Source: Nocardia rosealba
GTDB taxonomy: Bacteria; Actinomycetota; Actinomycetes; Mycobacteriales; Mycobacteriaceae
Direction: 5' to 3'
DNA length: 64,000 nt
NCBI RefSeq assembly: GCF_020216065.1
Contig: NZ_JAIWNA010000002.1
Span: 310,001 to 374,000 of the forward strand
Of the stretch, positions 26,009 to 37,146 are shown one piece after another. Within the stretch, counting starts at the first letter, position 1. Every line of letters starts with the position of its first letter. Made by a program: the position numbers and the translations under genes. The notes under the pieces are model-generated. The model was not told the origin of the DNA, made no database searches, and saw only the letters and a list, made by a program, of their open reading frames with translations.

Positions 26009-26971
26009 ATGACGTTGTCCACTTACCACGATATTCTGCAGGGCTTGTCCGAGGGATCGGTGAGCAAGCACTTCGATCCCTATGTCGACATCGATTGGGA
26101 CGCACCGGAAATGGCGGTGCATTCCGACGACCGCCGCTGGATCATGCCCACCGAGGATCCGTTGGGTCGCCACCCCTGGTACCGGGCCCAGCCCGAGGAA
26201 CTCCAGATCGCCATGGGTATGTGGCGGCAGGCGGGCATCGCCAAGGTCGGTATCGACTTCGAGCAGCTGCTCATCCGTGGCCTCATGCAGTACCTGATCT
26301 CGGTACCGAACGGTGATCCGGAATTCCGGTACGTCACGCACGAGGCTGCCGAAGAGTGCAACCACACGATGATGTTCCAGGAGATGATCAACCGCATCGG
26401 CTATCGCGATGTGATCGGCATGGGCCCGATCGACCGGAAGCTGACGATGGTCATCTGGCCCGCGGTGAAGTATTTCCCCGAGTTGTTCTTCACCCTGGTG
26501 CTCGGCGGTGAGGAGCCGATCGATCACCTGCAGAAGTCGTTGCTGCGCGGGGGTTTCGACCTGCATCCGATGGTGCATCGGGTGATGCAGATCCATGTCG
26601 CGGAGGAGGCGCGCCACATCTCCTTCGCGCACGAGTATCTGCGCAAGAACGTGCCCGCGATGCATCCGGCCACCCGGTCGCTGCTCTCGGTGCTGTTCCC
26701 CGTCGTGATGCGGGTGATGCTGTCGATGATCGCCACCCCGCCGAAGGAATTCGTGGACAAGTTCCACGTTCCGGGCGAGGTGATGCGCGAGGCGTACTGG
26801 GGTAGCACCGAATCCCGGCACACCAAGCGTGACGTGTTCACCGACGTGCGCGCGCTGGCCACCGACATCGGCCTGATGAACCCCGTCGCCAAACTGGTGT
26901 GGCGGGCGCTCGGCATCGACGGCCCTGTCTCGCGCTATCGCAGCGAACCGGCCCGCCGGGTCACCGCGTGA
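26009..26971 (+). CDS. AurF-like diiron N-oxygenase
   Basis: The 320-residue ferritin-like diiron protein resembles p-aminobenzoate N-oxygenase AurF. Metal-ligand motifs are E85 (FEQLL), E116-C-N-H119 and E200-A-R-H203 (HVAEEARHISFAHE). Family members oxidise aromatic amines or hydroxylate diverse substrates using O2. The substrate here is unknown, and mycobacterial homologues are often near lipid genes. AGGAG precedes the ATG, and the promoter region carries two operator-like repeats. Its stop overlaps the lipase start (GTGA), so the two are translationally coupled. Confidence 0.85.
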   Translation: MTLSTYHDILQGLSEGSVSKHFDPYVDIDWDAPEMAVHSDDRRWIMPTEDPLGRHPWYRAQPEELQIAMGMWRQAGIAKVGIDFEQLLIRGLMQYLISVPNGDPEFRYVTHEAAEECNHTMMFQEMINRIGYRDVIGMGPIDRKLTMVIWPAVKYFPELFFTLVLGGEEPIDHLQKSLLRGGFDLHPMVHRVMQIHVAEEARHISFAHEYLRKNVPAMHPATRSLLSVLFPVVMRVMLSMIATPPKEFVDKFHVPGEVMREAYWGSTESRHTKRDVFTDVRALATDIGLMNPVAKLVWRALGIDGPVSRYRSEPARRVTA

Positions 26972-28296
26972 TCCCGGAGAGCTGGGCTGCCCCCACCGAG
27001 GTGCTGCTGCCCGACGCCGATCCGTTCTATGTGCCACGCGACGGATTCGACAGATCGGCGCCGGGCACGCTGTTGCGCTGGCGTCCGGTGGAATTGGCGG
27101 CGTTCGGGCTGATTCCGCTGCGGGCGCGGGCCTGGCAGCTGCTGTATCGCAGCAACGATCTCAACGGCGTACCCGAGGCCGCCGTCACCACGGTGATCGC
27201 CCCGGCCGACGGTGTCGTCGACGGCGCGCCACTCGTGTCGTTCCAGTGCGCGATCGACGCCATCGCGCCGCGCGCCTTTCCGTCCTACTCGCTGCGTCGT
27301 GGCTCGCGGGCGATCGGCACCTGTGCCCACATCGAACTGCTGCTCTTCGCCGACGCGTTGTCCCGGGGCTGGGCGGTGTCGGTGCCCGACCATGAGGGCA
27401 TGCTCGGCGCGTGGGGTGCGCCACGCGAACCGGGCTACCGCGCCCTCGACGGCATTCGCGCGGCCCTGGCCTTCGAACCGGGCAGCCTCGCGTCCGACGC
27501 CCAGGTGGGCTTGTGGGGCTACTCGGGAGGTGGCCTCGCCTCGGCGTGGGCCGCCGAGATGGCGCCCACGTACGCGCCCGAACTCGATATCGCGGGCGCG
27601 GTACTCGGCTCACCGGTCGGTGACCTCGTCTCCACCTTCCACCGGCTCAACGGCGGCTTGCACGCTGGCTTGCCGACATTGGTGGTCGCGGCGCTGCGGC
27701 GGGTGTATCCGGCGTTCGCCGAACTGGTCGACACCTATTTCTCCGACGAGGGCCGCGCGGTGCTCGACAAGGCGGCGGAGTCGACGACGGTGGGTGCGGT
27801 GCTGCGGCTGGCCAGGTACAGCATCGACCGGCACTCCGGTGCGCCCATGACCGAACTGCTCGCCCTCGAGGCGATGCTCGAGATGTTCGCCGACCTCACC
27901 CTGGGCGACCGGGCACCCGCGGCGCCGCTGCTGGTGACCCAAGCGGTGCACGACCAGATCATCGCGGTCGACGACATCGACGCGCTCGTGCAGCGCTACC
28001 GGGCCAACGGCGCGCACGTGACCTACCTGCGCGACCGGCTCAGCGAGCACCTGAGCCTGCTGGCCGGCTCGGCCCCGCTGAGCCTGAACTGGCTGGCGGA
28101 CCGCTTCGCCGGTCTGCCGGTGACACCCTCACAGACCAGGACCGTGCTGAGCGTTCTCGGTCTCCCTGCGGGTCGCCACGGCCTCGCCGACCTGGCCAGG
28201 GCTGTGGTGCGAGTCCTGTTCGCGCGCCCGATCACCAAGGCGGTGACCGGGCGCGAGCTCGCGAACCCGGCGAAGCGGGACCAGCGCGCCGCCTGA
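26968..28296 (+). CDS. Secretory-lipase (LIP) family alpha/beta hydrolase
   Basis: The 442-residue protein matches the LIP lipase family: an early DPFYVPRDGFDRSAPGTLLRWRPV, the nucleophile elbow GYSGG (Ser186), and later VHDQIIAVDDIDALVQRYRANG, which carries the Asp region. These enzymes hydrolyse triacylglycerols or other esters. No clear signal peptide is seen from the GTG at 26968, which overlaps the AurF stop by four bases, so it may be intracellular. It forms a two-gene operon with the AurF-like oxygenase. Confidence 0.85.
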   Translation: MIPESWAAPTEVLLPDADPFYVPRDGFDRSAPGTLLRWRPVELAAFGLIPLRARAWQLLYRSNDLNGVPEAAVTTVIAPADGVVDGAPLVSFQCAIDAIAPRAFPSYSLRRGSRAIGTCAHIELLLFADALSRGWAVSVPDHEGMLGAWGAPREPGYRALDGIRAALAFEPGSLASDAQVGLWGYSGGGLASAWAAEMAPTYAPELDIAGAVLGSPVGDLVSTFHRLNGGLHAGLPTLVVAALRRVYPAFAELVDTYFSDEGRAVLDKAAESTTVGAVLRLARYSIDRHSGAPMTELLALEAMLEMFADLTLGDRAPAAPLLVTQAVHDQIIAVDDIDALVQRYRANGAHVTYLRDRLSEHLSLLAGSAPLSLNWLADRFAGLPVTPSQTRTVLSVLGLPAGRHGLADLARAVVRVLFARPITKAVTGRELANPAKRDQRAA

Positions 28297-28308
28297 CCGA
28301 ACCCTGAA

Positions 28309-28326
28309 CTTACTCACTGGTAAGAT
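28309..28326 (+). promoter_or_regulatory. Inverted repeat over the promoter of the PhaC-like hydrolase
   Basis: CTTAC-TCACTG-GTAAG is a perfect 5-bp inverted repeat whose right half runs into TAAGAT (28321-28326), a plausible -10. A repressor bound here would block the promoter of the gene at 28377. The flanking bases resemble the palindrome at 293-306 (ACT.ACTGGT.AG) but the cores differ. Confidence 0.5.
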
Positions 28327-28376
28327 ACTGGCCCGTAGGGACTGCCGACGGCAGCCGGTGAGATAAGGGGTTATCG

Positions 28377-29411
28377 GTGGGGATTGTGACCGATGTACCG
28401 CGCGCGGTACGGAATGTGTGGGCCGTCTCGTTCGGCGGTGGGCTCGAATCCGGCGAGCCCACCCCGTCGACGACGGTGTACGAGCGACCGCACCGCCATC
28501 TGAAGCGGTACGAGGCCGGCCACGCCGGGGGAAATCCGGTGCTGCTCGTGCCGCCGCTGGCGGTGACCCCGGCGTGCTTCGATCTGCGACCCGGTCAGAG
28601 CCTGGTCCGCCACCTGATCGAGCAGGGGCGACAGCCGTACGTGATCGATTACGGCCAATTCGGTTACGCCGACCGGAATCTCGGCCTCGAGGACTGGATC
28701 GACGACATCCTGCCCGAGGCCGTCGCACGGGTCGCCGCCGAACACGACCGGCCGGTAGACCTCATCGGCTGGTCGCTGGGCGGGGTCTTCTCGCTGCTCA
28801 CCGCCGCCGCCAACGCCGACCTGCCGATCGCGTCCATCACCGCGCTCGCGGCCCCCATCGACCAGCGCCGCACCCCGCTGCTGGCGCCGATGCGCCTGGC
28901 CGCCAAGGTGACCGGTGGCAAGGAGATGGCCCTGGCCACCCGGATCATGGGTGGTATCCCGCAGGAATTCGTGCGTCTGGGCTTCCGGTTGCAGGCACTG
29001 GACCGCGAGATCACCAAGCCCGCCTACCTGATCCGCAACGCGCTCGACACCGAGGCGCTGGCCCGGCTCGAGGCGACCGAGCGGTTCATGTCCTCGATGC
29101 CGGGTTATCCGGGGCGTTCCTACTGGCAGATCCACCGCAGCCTGGTGCTGCGCAACGAACTCGCCGAGGGCTACATCCGGCTGCGCTCGGATCTGGTGAT
29201 CGAACTGGCCAAGGTCACCTGCCCCGTGCTGCTGCTCGGCAGCCGCGGCGACGCGGTGGTGCCGGCGTCGTCGGTGCGGCGCGGCCTGGACGTGCTGCCG
29301 AACGCGGAGGTGGAATTCGTCGAGGTACGCGGCGGTCACCTGGGATTGCTCGCCAGTGCGACCGCCGCGCAGATCACCTGGCCGGCGATCGACGAGTTCC
29401 TCAGCCGCTGA
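28377..29411 (+). CDS. PhaC-like alpha/beta hydrolase
   Basis: The 344-residue protein has NPVLLVPPLAVTPACFDLRPGQSLVRHLIEQGRQPYVIDYG, typical of poly(3-hydroxyalkanoate) synthase-like hydrolases, and the elbow GWSLGG with Ser133. PhaC has Cys at the nucleophile, so a Ser makes it a hydrolase, perhaps an acyl-CoA or polyester thioesterase/esterase. A late VTCPVLLLGSRGDAVVPASSVRRGLDVLPNAEVEFVEVRGGHLGLL supplies Asp and His. Its 3' end overlaps the convergent fadD5-like gene by 11 bases, which is unusual and could allow antisense interference. Confidence 0.8.
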   Translation: MGIVTDVPRAVRNVWAVSFGGGLESGEPTPSTTVYERPHRHLKRYEAGHAGGNPVLLVPPLAVTPACFDLRPGQSLVRHLIEQGRQPYVIDYGQFGYADRNLGLEDWIDDILPEAVARVAAEHDRPVDLIGWSLGGVFSLLTAAANADLPIASITALAAPIDQRRTPLLAPMRLAAKVTGGKEMALATRIMGGIPQEFVRLGFRLQALDREITKPAYLIRNALDTEALARLEATERFMSSMPGYPGRSYWQIHRSLVLRNELAEGYIRLRSDLVIELAKVTCPVLLLGSRGDAVVPASSVRRGLDVLPNAEVEFVEVRGGHLGLLASATAAQITWPAIDEFLSR

Positions 29412-30975
29412 CCGCCTGGGCCGAACCGTGCCGGGCCCGCAGTTCGTGCTTGACGACCTTGCCGCCCGCATTGCGCGGCAGGGCGTCGATCACGACAAGC
29501 GCCTTGGGGTGTTTGTAGCGGGCCAGGTGCGCGTCGAGGTGGTCGGCGAGCTCGGCGAGGGTGATGTCGCCGTCGTCCTCGGTGACCACGACGGCGACGG
29601 GCACCTCGCCCCACTTGTCGTCGGCCCGGCCGATCACCGCCGCCTCCCGGATGCGGGGATGGGCGAACAGCACGTTCTCCACCTCGGCGCAGTAGATGTT
29701 CTCGCCGCCGGAGATGATCATGTCCTTCTTGCGGTCGACGACGTAGACGAAGCCCTCCTCGTCGCGGCGCACCAGATCGCCCGAGTGGAACCAGCCGCCG
29801 GCGAACGCGTCGGCGGTCGCCCGCGGGTTGTTCCAGTACTCGCGCATCAAGGTCGGTCCGCGATAGACGATTTCGCCCACCTCGCCGGGGCCGACATCGT
29901 TCATCTCGTCGTCGACGATGCGGGTGGCGATGGTCGGGATCGGCTTGCCGACCGAACCGAGTTTGCGGATCGCGTCCTCGCCGTCGAGCACACAGGTGAT
30001 CGGTGACATCTCCGTCTGTCCGAACACCGCGACGTTCAGTGCATTCGGGAACGTCTCGGCCATCGCGCGCAGCACGGTGTCGGAGGCGGGGGCGGCCCCC
30101 CAGCTGATCACGCGCAAACGCAGATCCCGCTGCGCCACGGTGGGATCGGCGCACACGATCTGCCACTGGGCGGGCACGAGGAACACCGAGGTGGCCCGTT
30201 CGCGCTCCCAGGCGTCGAGCACCTCGGTGGCGTCGAAGGCCTTGAGCGGGTGGATCACGGTGAGCGCGCCGAGCACGAAACACGCGGCGACACTGCCCAA
30301 TCCGGCGATGTGGAACAGCGGTGAGGCGCAGAAGGCGATGTCGTCGGCGCGGTACTGCATGGCCCGGATACAGGTGAGGGCCTGGGAGTTCATGTTCAGG
30401 TGGGTGAGCACCGCGCCCTTGGGATTACCGGTGGTACCCGAGGTGTACATGATCAGCGCGGCACTGTCTTCGGGGACATCGATCGGCTCGTGCGGGTCGC
30501 CCTGTTCGGCCAGCAGGTCGTCGTAGCCGAGGACGCCGTCACCGGTGATGCCGCCGACCACGATGCGGGTGGCCAGCGCGTCGGTCTGCGCGGCGACGGC
30601 GCCGACCAGCGGGGCGAGCACCGCATCGGTGATGATCGTGCGCGCACCGCTGTCGGTGACCTGGTAGACGATCTCGGGCGGGGTGAGGCGGAAGTTCACC
30701 GGCACCGCGATGGCGCCGAGAGTGTTGATCGCGAACACCGACTCGATGTACTCGGCGTTGTTGAGCATCAGGATCATCACCCGGTCGCCCTGGCCGACAC
30801 CTCGGCGTGCGAGCGCGTCGGCAAGGCGTTGCACCCGGTCGTGCAGTTCGCCCCAGGTGGTCGTCTTACCGAGGAACCGCAGCGCGGGCGAATCGGGAAT
30901 CGTGGTGGCGTGGATCGCGATCTGGTTCATCCAGTGATTGCGTCGCGAGCGCATCGGTTCGGTAGCGGTTGACAT
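29401..30975 (-). CDS. fadD5: FadD5-type fatty acyl-CoA ligase
   Basis: The 524-residue AMP-forming ligase activates a fatty acid or lipid acid to its CoA ester. The AMP-binding loop YTSGTTGNPKGAVLTH (177-192), VFGQTEMSPITC, GGWFHSGDLV and KKDMIISGGENIYCAEVENVL are all present, with a C-terminal Lys in NAGGKVVKHEL. The text is strikingly close to M. tuberculosis FadD5, for example ALIMYTSGTTG.PKGAVLTH and FLVPAQWQ.VC. FadD5 lies next to mce1 in M. tuberculosis; here the mce operon is about 7.5 kb away. It lies 24 bases downstream of the crotonase gene on the same strand and is probably the last gene of the NMO-ECH-ligase operon. Confidence 0.9.
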   Translation of the reverse strand: MSTATEPMRSRRNHWMNQIAIHATTIPDSPALRFLGKTTTWGELHDRVQRLADALARRGVGQGDRVMILMLNNAEYIESVFAINTLGAIAVPVNFRLTPPEIVYQVTDSGARTIITDAVLAPLVGAVAAQTDALATRIVVGGITGDGVLGYDDLLAEQGDPHEPIDVPEDSAALIMYTSGTTGNPKGAVLTHLNMNSQALTCIRAMQYRADDIAFCASPLFHIAGLGSVAACFVLGALTVIHPLKAFDATEVLDAWERERATSVFLVPAQWQIVCADPTVAQRDLRLRVISWGAAPASDTVLRAMAETFPNALNVAVFGQTEMSPITCVLDGEDAIRKLGSVGKPIPTIATRIVDDEMNDVGPGEVGEIVYRGPTLMREYWNNPRATADAFAGGWFHSGDLVRRDEEGFVYVVDRKKDMIISGGENIYCAEVENVLFAHPRIREAAVIGRADDKWGEVPVAVVVTEDDGDITLAELADHLDAHLARYKHPKALVVIDALPRNAGGKVVKHELRARHGSAQAVSG

Positions 30976-30999
30976 CTCGTCTCCTGCGGAACGCCGGAC

Positions 31000-32807
<1,808 letters not shown>

Positions 32808-32861
32808 TCAGACGTTCCCGCCGGTCGCGGGCAGAACCAGGACGGCTCTGGGCAACCGGAC

Positions 32862-32900
32862 AGAATCATGATTAACTTAGCGAGAATTGTGATTAACTTA
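32862..32900. promoter_or_regulatory. Two copies of the shared 18-bp element, phased 21 bases apart
   Basis: AGAATCATGATTAACTTA (32862-32879) and AGAATTGTGATTAACTTA (32883-32900) are direct repeats, exactly 21 bases or two helical turns apart. They lie between the nitronate monooxygenase and aldehyde dehydrogenase genes, in otherwise GC-rich sequence. Each ends in TAACTT, which can also act as a -10 hexamer for rightward transcription. Related copies occur at 48222-48350 and 55029-55143. Confidence 0.75.
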
Positions 32901-33004
32901 ATGGCGGCCGACGCGGCCTGTCAACACCTCGTGCGGCGAGTTGCCCGCCCAGTGGAACCGCGCACCGCCACACCGCGAACGAGTGACCTGAAGGAAGGTC
33001 GACA

Positions 33005-34513
33005 ATGACCGAAACCCCCACCGCAACACCGATTTCTGCGACAATGATCGCCACCGCGAACCCGGCCACCGGCGAACCCGTCGGCAGCTGGCCGGTCGAC
33101 GACGCCGAGCGGGTCGCCGCCGTCGTCGCCCGGGCTCGCGTGGCCGCACAGTCATGGCGCGAACTCGGGTTCACCGAGCGGAAGCGGGCGTTACAACGCT
33201 GGGCGTCCCAGCTGGTGCTGCGCGCGGACGAGTTCTGCGCGCTGATCCACGCGGAGAACGGCAAGCCGCTCGACGACGCCTACCTCGAGGTCGTCACCGC
33301 GGTCGAACACCTGAACTGGGCCGCCGAGAACGCGCAGCGGGTACTGAAACCCAAGAAGGTCTGGCCGGGGCTGATGATGGCCAACCACGAGGCGGTGATC
33401 GAGCAACGCCCACACGGTGTGGTCGGTGTGATCGGCCCCTGGAACTACCCGGTGTACACCCCGAACGGGTCCATCGCCTACGCCCTGGCCGCCGGCAACA
33501 CCGTTGTGTTCAAGCCGAGCGAGCTCACCGTCGGCATCGGGCACTGGTACGTGAACGCCTTCGCCGAGGCCAATCCCGGCCTGCCCGAGGGAATCCTGAG
33601 TGTGCTGACCGGGCCGGGGGAGACCGGCCGTGCGCTGGTGGAATCCGGTGTCGACATGATCGCCTTCACCGGCTCGACCGCCACCGGCAAGCGGATCATG
33701 GCAGCCGCGGCCGAGCGACTCACCCCGGTCGTGCTGGAATGCGGTGGCAAGGACGCGGCCATCGTCGCCGAAGACGCCGACGTGGCCGCGGCCGCCGACG
33801 CGATCGTGTGGTCGGCCATGGCCAACTCCGGGCAGACCTGTGTGGGCACCGAACGCTGCTACGTGGTCGCCTCGGTGTACGAGGAGTTCCTCGCCGAACT
33901 GACCAAGCGGGTGCGCGAGCTCGTACCGGGCTCCGACGGCGACGCCGCCTACGGGCCGATGACGTTGCCGGCCCAGGTCGATGTGGTCGCCGAGCACGTC
34001 GACGCCGCCCTCGCCGACGGCGCGACCGCCCTGGTGGGTGGTGCCGATTCGATCGAGGCGCCGTTCGTCCGCCCGATCGTGCTCGTCGACGTCCCGGAGA
34101 ACTCCCTCGCGGTGCGCGAGGAGACCTTCGGCCCGACCCTGACGGTGCGCAAGGTGGCGGATGTGGCCGAGGCGATCCGCCTGGCCAACGACTCCCGCTA
34201 CGGACTCGCCTCGTCGGTGTTCTCCCGCAAACGCGGCATGGACATCGCGCGCGAACTGCGGGCGGGCGCCACCTCGGTGAACAGCCCCGCCGCCTACGCC
34301 GCCATTCCCGCGCTGCCCTTCGGCGGCGTGGGGGAGTCCGGCGTCGGCCGGATCCACGGTGCGGCCGGGCTGCTCGGCTTCACCCGCCCGCATTCGATCG
34401 CGCGGCAGCGCTTCGCGATCCCCGGCATGGCGCTGCAGTCGTTCGCCAGAACCGAATCGACCATCGCGATGGTCAAGAAACTCACCGTGCGCCGCTTCGG
34501 CCGCGCCAAGTAG
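33005..34513 (+). CDS. NAD(P)-dependent aldehyde dehydrogenase
   Basis: The 502-residue enzyme has the ALDH catalytic Glu in LECGGKDAAIV and the Cys in NSGQTCVGTERCYV, with GPWNYPVYTPNGSIAYALAAGNTVVFKPSE for cofactor binding. EETFGPTLTVRKV and PFGGVGESGVGRIHG close the fold. The substrate is probably a medium- or long-chain aldehyde from lipid breakdown, given the neighbours. GAAGGAAGG lies upstream of the ATG. It is the first of three plus-strand genes with the acyl-CoA dehydrogenase, and its promoter carries the doubled 18-bp element. Confidence 0.92.
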   Translation: MTETPTATPISATMIATANPATGEPVGSWPVDDAERVAAVVARARVAAQSWRELGFTERKRALQRWASQLVLRADEFCALIHAENGKPLDDAYLEVVTAVEHLNWAAENAQRVLKPKKVWPGLMMANHEAVIEQRPHGVVGVIGPWNYPVYTPNGSIAYALAAGNTVVFKPSELTVGIGHWYVNAFAEANPGLPEGILSVLTGPGETGRALVESGVDMIAFTGSTATGKRIMAAAAERLTPVVLECGGKDAAIVAEDADVAAAADAIVWSAMANSGQTCVGTERCYVVASVYEEFLAELTKRVRELVPGSDGDAAYGPMTLPAQVDVVAEHVDAALADGATALVGGADSIEAPFVRPIVLVDVPENSLAVREETFGPTLTVRKVADVAEAIRLANDSRYGLASSVFSRKRGMDIARELRAGATSVNSPAAYAAIPALPFGGVGESGVGRIHGAAGLLGFTRPHSIARQRFAIPGMALQSFARTESTIAMVKKLTVRRFGRAK

Positions 34514-34542
34514 ACCCAGCAATCAGGAAGCAGAGGAACAGT

Positions 34543-35688
34543 ATGGGCGTCGAATTCACCTCGGAACAGAAGGATTTCGCCGCGGCGGTCGCCGCGTTCG
34601 CCAAGCGTGAGGCGGGCACAAGGGCCCAGCGTGACGAGCTCACCGATCACGACACCGAACAGCACAACCCGGCGGTCTACGCGAAGATGGCCGAGCTCGG
34701 CTGGCTGGGGCTGACGGTGCCCGAGGAGTACGGCGGGTCGGCGGCCTCGATGGTCGACATGTGCATCCTGCTCGAGGAGACCCACCGGGGCATGCTGCCG
34801 ATCGGCGCGATCGGGCCGACCCTCATCACCGGCGGCGCCTACGCCAAGTTCGGCACCGACGCGCAGAAGGAGAACGTGCTGCGCGGCATCGTTCGCGGTG
34901 CGTCGCAGTCGATCTCGATGTCGGAACCCGAGGCGGGCTCGGATGTGGGCAACCTGTCGACGAAGGCGGTCAAGACCGCCGACGGCTGGCTGATCAACGG
35001 CCAGAAGACCTGGTGTTCCAACGCCCACATCTCCGAGAACATCCTGCTCGTGGCCCGCACCTCCAAAGAGGGCGGAAAACACGAGGGGCTCACCATGTTC
35101 CACGTGCCCGCGGACACGCCGGGGCTGCAGATCACCCCGATCGAGCTGATGGGCAACCAGAAGGAAACCAACGACCTGTACTTCACCGACTGCGTGCTCC
35201 CCGAGGACGCGGTGGTCGGCGAGGAGGGCAACGGCTGGCGTCAGCTGATGACCGGCCTGAACTTCGAGCGGCTGATCCTGGCCGCGATGAGTCTCGGTGC
35301 CGCCGAGCGTGCGTTCGCCGACACCCTGGAGTTCGTCACCCAGCGCAAACAGTTCGGCAGGCCGGTCGGCACCTTCCAGGCGCTGCGGCACCGGCTGGCC
35401 GATCTGGCCACCGAGATCGAGTGCACCAAGCTGCTGATCTACAGCGTGGCCCGCGAAGCCGACGCGAATCCGGACAAGATGCTGGCGCGTGAGGCCTCGA
35501 TGGCCAAGCTCAAGGCCACCGAGACCGCCAAGCGGGTGGCGCTCGAGGGCATGCAGATGATGGGCGGCTACGGGTACGCGCGCGAGTTCGACATGGAAAA
35601 GCATGTGCGCGGCGCCCTGGTCTCGACCATCTTCGGCGGCACCAGCGAGATCCAGCGCGACATCATCGGGCGCACGCTGGGCCTGTGA
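34543..35688 (+). CDS. Acyl-CoA dehydrogenase (FadE type)
   Basis: The 381-residue flavoprotein has SISMSEPEAGSDVGNLSTKA, QKTWCSNAHISENILLV and RKQFGRPVGTFQALRHRLADL, all typical of the family. The C-terminal loop reads IFGGTSEIQR, so the MCAD-type Glu is replaced by Gly. Glu242 in LNFERLILAA matches the alternative base position of isovaleryl-CoA dehydrogenase, which suggests branched or bulky acyl-CoA substrates. The ATG follows AGAGGAAC, 29 bases after the aldehyde dehydrogenase stop, so the two form an operon. Confidence 0.92.
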   Translation: MGVEFTSEQKDFAAAVAAFAKREAGTRAQRDELTDHDTEQHNPAVYAKMAELGWLGLTVPEEYGGSAASMVDMCILLEETHRGMLPIGAIGPTLITGGAYAKFGTDAQKENVLRGIVRGASQSISMSEPEAGSDVGNLSTKAVKTADGWLINGQKTWCSNAHISENILLVARTSKEGGKHEGLTMFHVPADTPGLQITPIELMGNQKETNDLYFTDCVLPEDAVVGEEGNGWRQLMTGLNFERLILAAMSLGAAERAFADTLEFVTQRKQFGRPVGTFQALRHRLADLATEIECTKLLIYSVAREADANPDKMLAREASMAKLKATETAKRVALEGMQMMGGYGYAREFDMEKHVRGALVSTIFGGTSEIQRDIIGRTLGL

Positions 35689-35767
35689 GCTGCCGGGTTC
35701 TCGCCGCCGCTGTCGTTGGGGGGTGGCGGCGAGAACCCGCGCGCGCGGCTCTCGTACCGTGGGCGGC

Positions 35768-37141
35768 ATGGCCGAACGCATGGTTGTCATCGGTGCCGAC
35801 GCGACAGGCATGTCGGCGGCCTCGCAGGCGCGCAGGCTGCGCGGCGCCGACGAACTCGAGATCGTGGTGTTCGAGAAGGGCAGGCACGCCTCGTATTCCG
35901 CGTGCGGCATTCCGTACTGGGTCAGCGGTGACGTCGCCGAGGCCGACGACCTGATCGCCCGTTCACCCGAGGAACACCGTGCCCGCGCGATCGATCTGCG
36001 CCTGCGCACCGAGGCGATCGAGCTCGATGTCCCTGGGCGGCAGGTGCGCTCGCGTGACCTCGATACCGGCGCCGAGACCTGGACCGGCTACGACAAGCTG
36101 GTGCTCGCCACCGGCGCCACCCCGATCCGCCCGCCGCTGCCCGGCATCGACGCCGACGGTGTGTTCGGCGTGCAGACCCTCGACGACGGTGAGGACCTCA
36201 TCGAGGCGCTGGTTTCGGTGTCGGGACGCGACGCCGTCGTCGTCGGCGCGGGCTATATCGGTGTCGAGATGGCCGAGGCGCTCATCCGGCGCGGGTTCCG
36301 GGTCACCATGGTGACGCGGGGTCCGGAGCCCATGTCGACTCTCGATCCCGATATGGGCGCGCTGGTCCGAGAAGCCATGGACGGGATGGGAATCCGGTTG
36401 GTCACCGACACCGAGGTGACCGGTATGCGCACCGACGCCGACGGCCACGTGTGCGCGGTGACGACCGCCGACACCGAGTACCCGGCCGACGTGGTCGTCC
36501 TCGGCATCGGTGTGCGGCCGGCCACCGATCTCGCCCGGCGCGCGGGACTGCCGCTCGGCGAATCCGGTGGCCTGCTCACCGATCTCGCGCAACGCGTCCG
36601 CGGCCACGACAACATCTGGGCGGGCGGCGACTGCGTGGAGGTACTCGACCGGGTCTCGGGCACAATGCGCCACATCGCACTCGGTACCCACGCCAACAAA
36701 CACGGTCAGGTCATCGGCACCGGTATCGGCGGCGGGTACGCCACTTTCCCCGGCGTCGTCGGCACCGCCGTCAGCAAGGTCTGTGATCTCGAGGTCGCCC
36801 GCACCGGGCTGCTCGAGCAGGACGCCGAGCGGGCGGGCCTGCAATTCCACGCCGTCACCATCGAATCCACCGGGCGCGCGGGCTATTTCCCCGGCGCCGA
36901 ACCGATGACGGTGAAGATGCTCGCCGAACGTCGCTCCGGCAGGCTGCTGGGCGTGCAGATCGTCGGGCGTGAGGGCGCGGCCAAGCGCGTCGACATCGCC
37001 GCGGTCGCGCTCACCGCGCGGATGACGGTGGAGCAGATGACGGCCCTCGATCTCGGCTACGCGCCGCCGTTCTCGCCGGTGTGGGATCCGGTGCTCGTCG
37101 CCGCCCGCGCGGCCACCCGTGCGGTGGCGCGCGGCGACTGA
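35768..37141 (+). CDS. CoA-disulfide-reductase-like FAD-dependent oxidoreductase
   Basis: The 457-residue enzyme belongs to the pyridine-nucleotide-disulfide family with a single active-site Cys. MVVIGADATGMSAASQARRL binds FAD, Cys46 lies in SYSACGIPYWVSGD as in CoA-disulfide reductases, GAGYIGVEMAEALIRRG binds NAD(P)H, and a dimerisation domain follows from about residue 340. It may keep CoA reduced or act as an NADH oxidase/persulfide reductase. TACCGT (35755-35760) ends seven bases before the ATG, so it has its own leaderless promoter. Its stop is six bases from the convergent tandem-TetR gene's stop. Confidence 0.85.
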   Translation: MAERMVVIGADATGMSAASQARRLRGADELEIVVFEKGRHASYSACGIPYWVSGDVAEADDLIARSPEEHRARAIDLRLRTEAIELDVPGRQVRSRDLDTGAETWTGYDKLVLATGATPIRPPLPGIDADGVFGVQTLDDGEDLIEALVSVSGRDAVVVGAGYIGVEMAEALIRRGFRVTMVTRGPEPMSTLDPDMGALVREAMDGMGIRLVTDTEVTGMRTDADGHVCAVTTADTEYPADVVVLGIGVRPATDLARRAGLPLGESGGLLTDLAQRVRGHDNIWAGGDCVEVLDRVSGTMRHIALGTHANKHGQVIGTGIGGGYATFPGVVGTAVSKVCDLEVARTGLLEQDAERAGLQFHAVTIESTGRAGYFPGAEPMTVKMLAERRSGRLLGVQIVGREGAAKRVDIAAVALTARMTVEQMTALDLGYAPPFSPVWDPVLVAARAATRAVARGD

Positions 37142-37146
37142 ACGAC

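Noticed and set aside
33154..34542. Long frame fused in front of the acyl-CoA dehydrogenase
   Set aside because: It runs in another frame through the aldehyde dehydrogenase gene and contains only shadow sequence; the dehydrogenase starts at 34543 behind AGAGGAAC.
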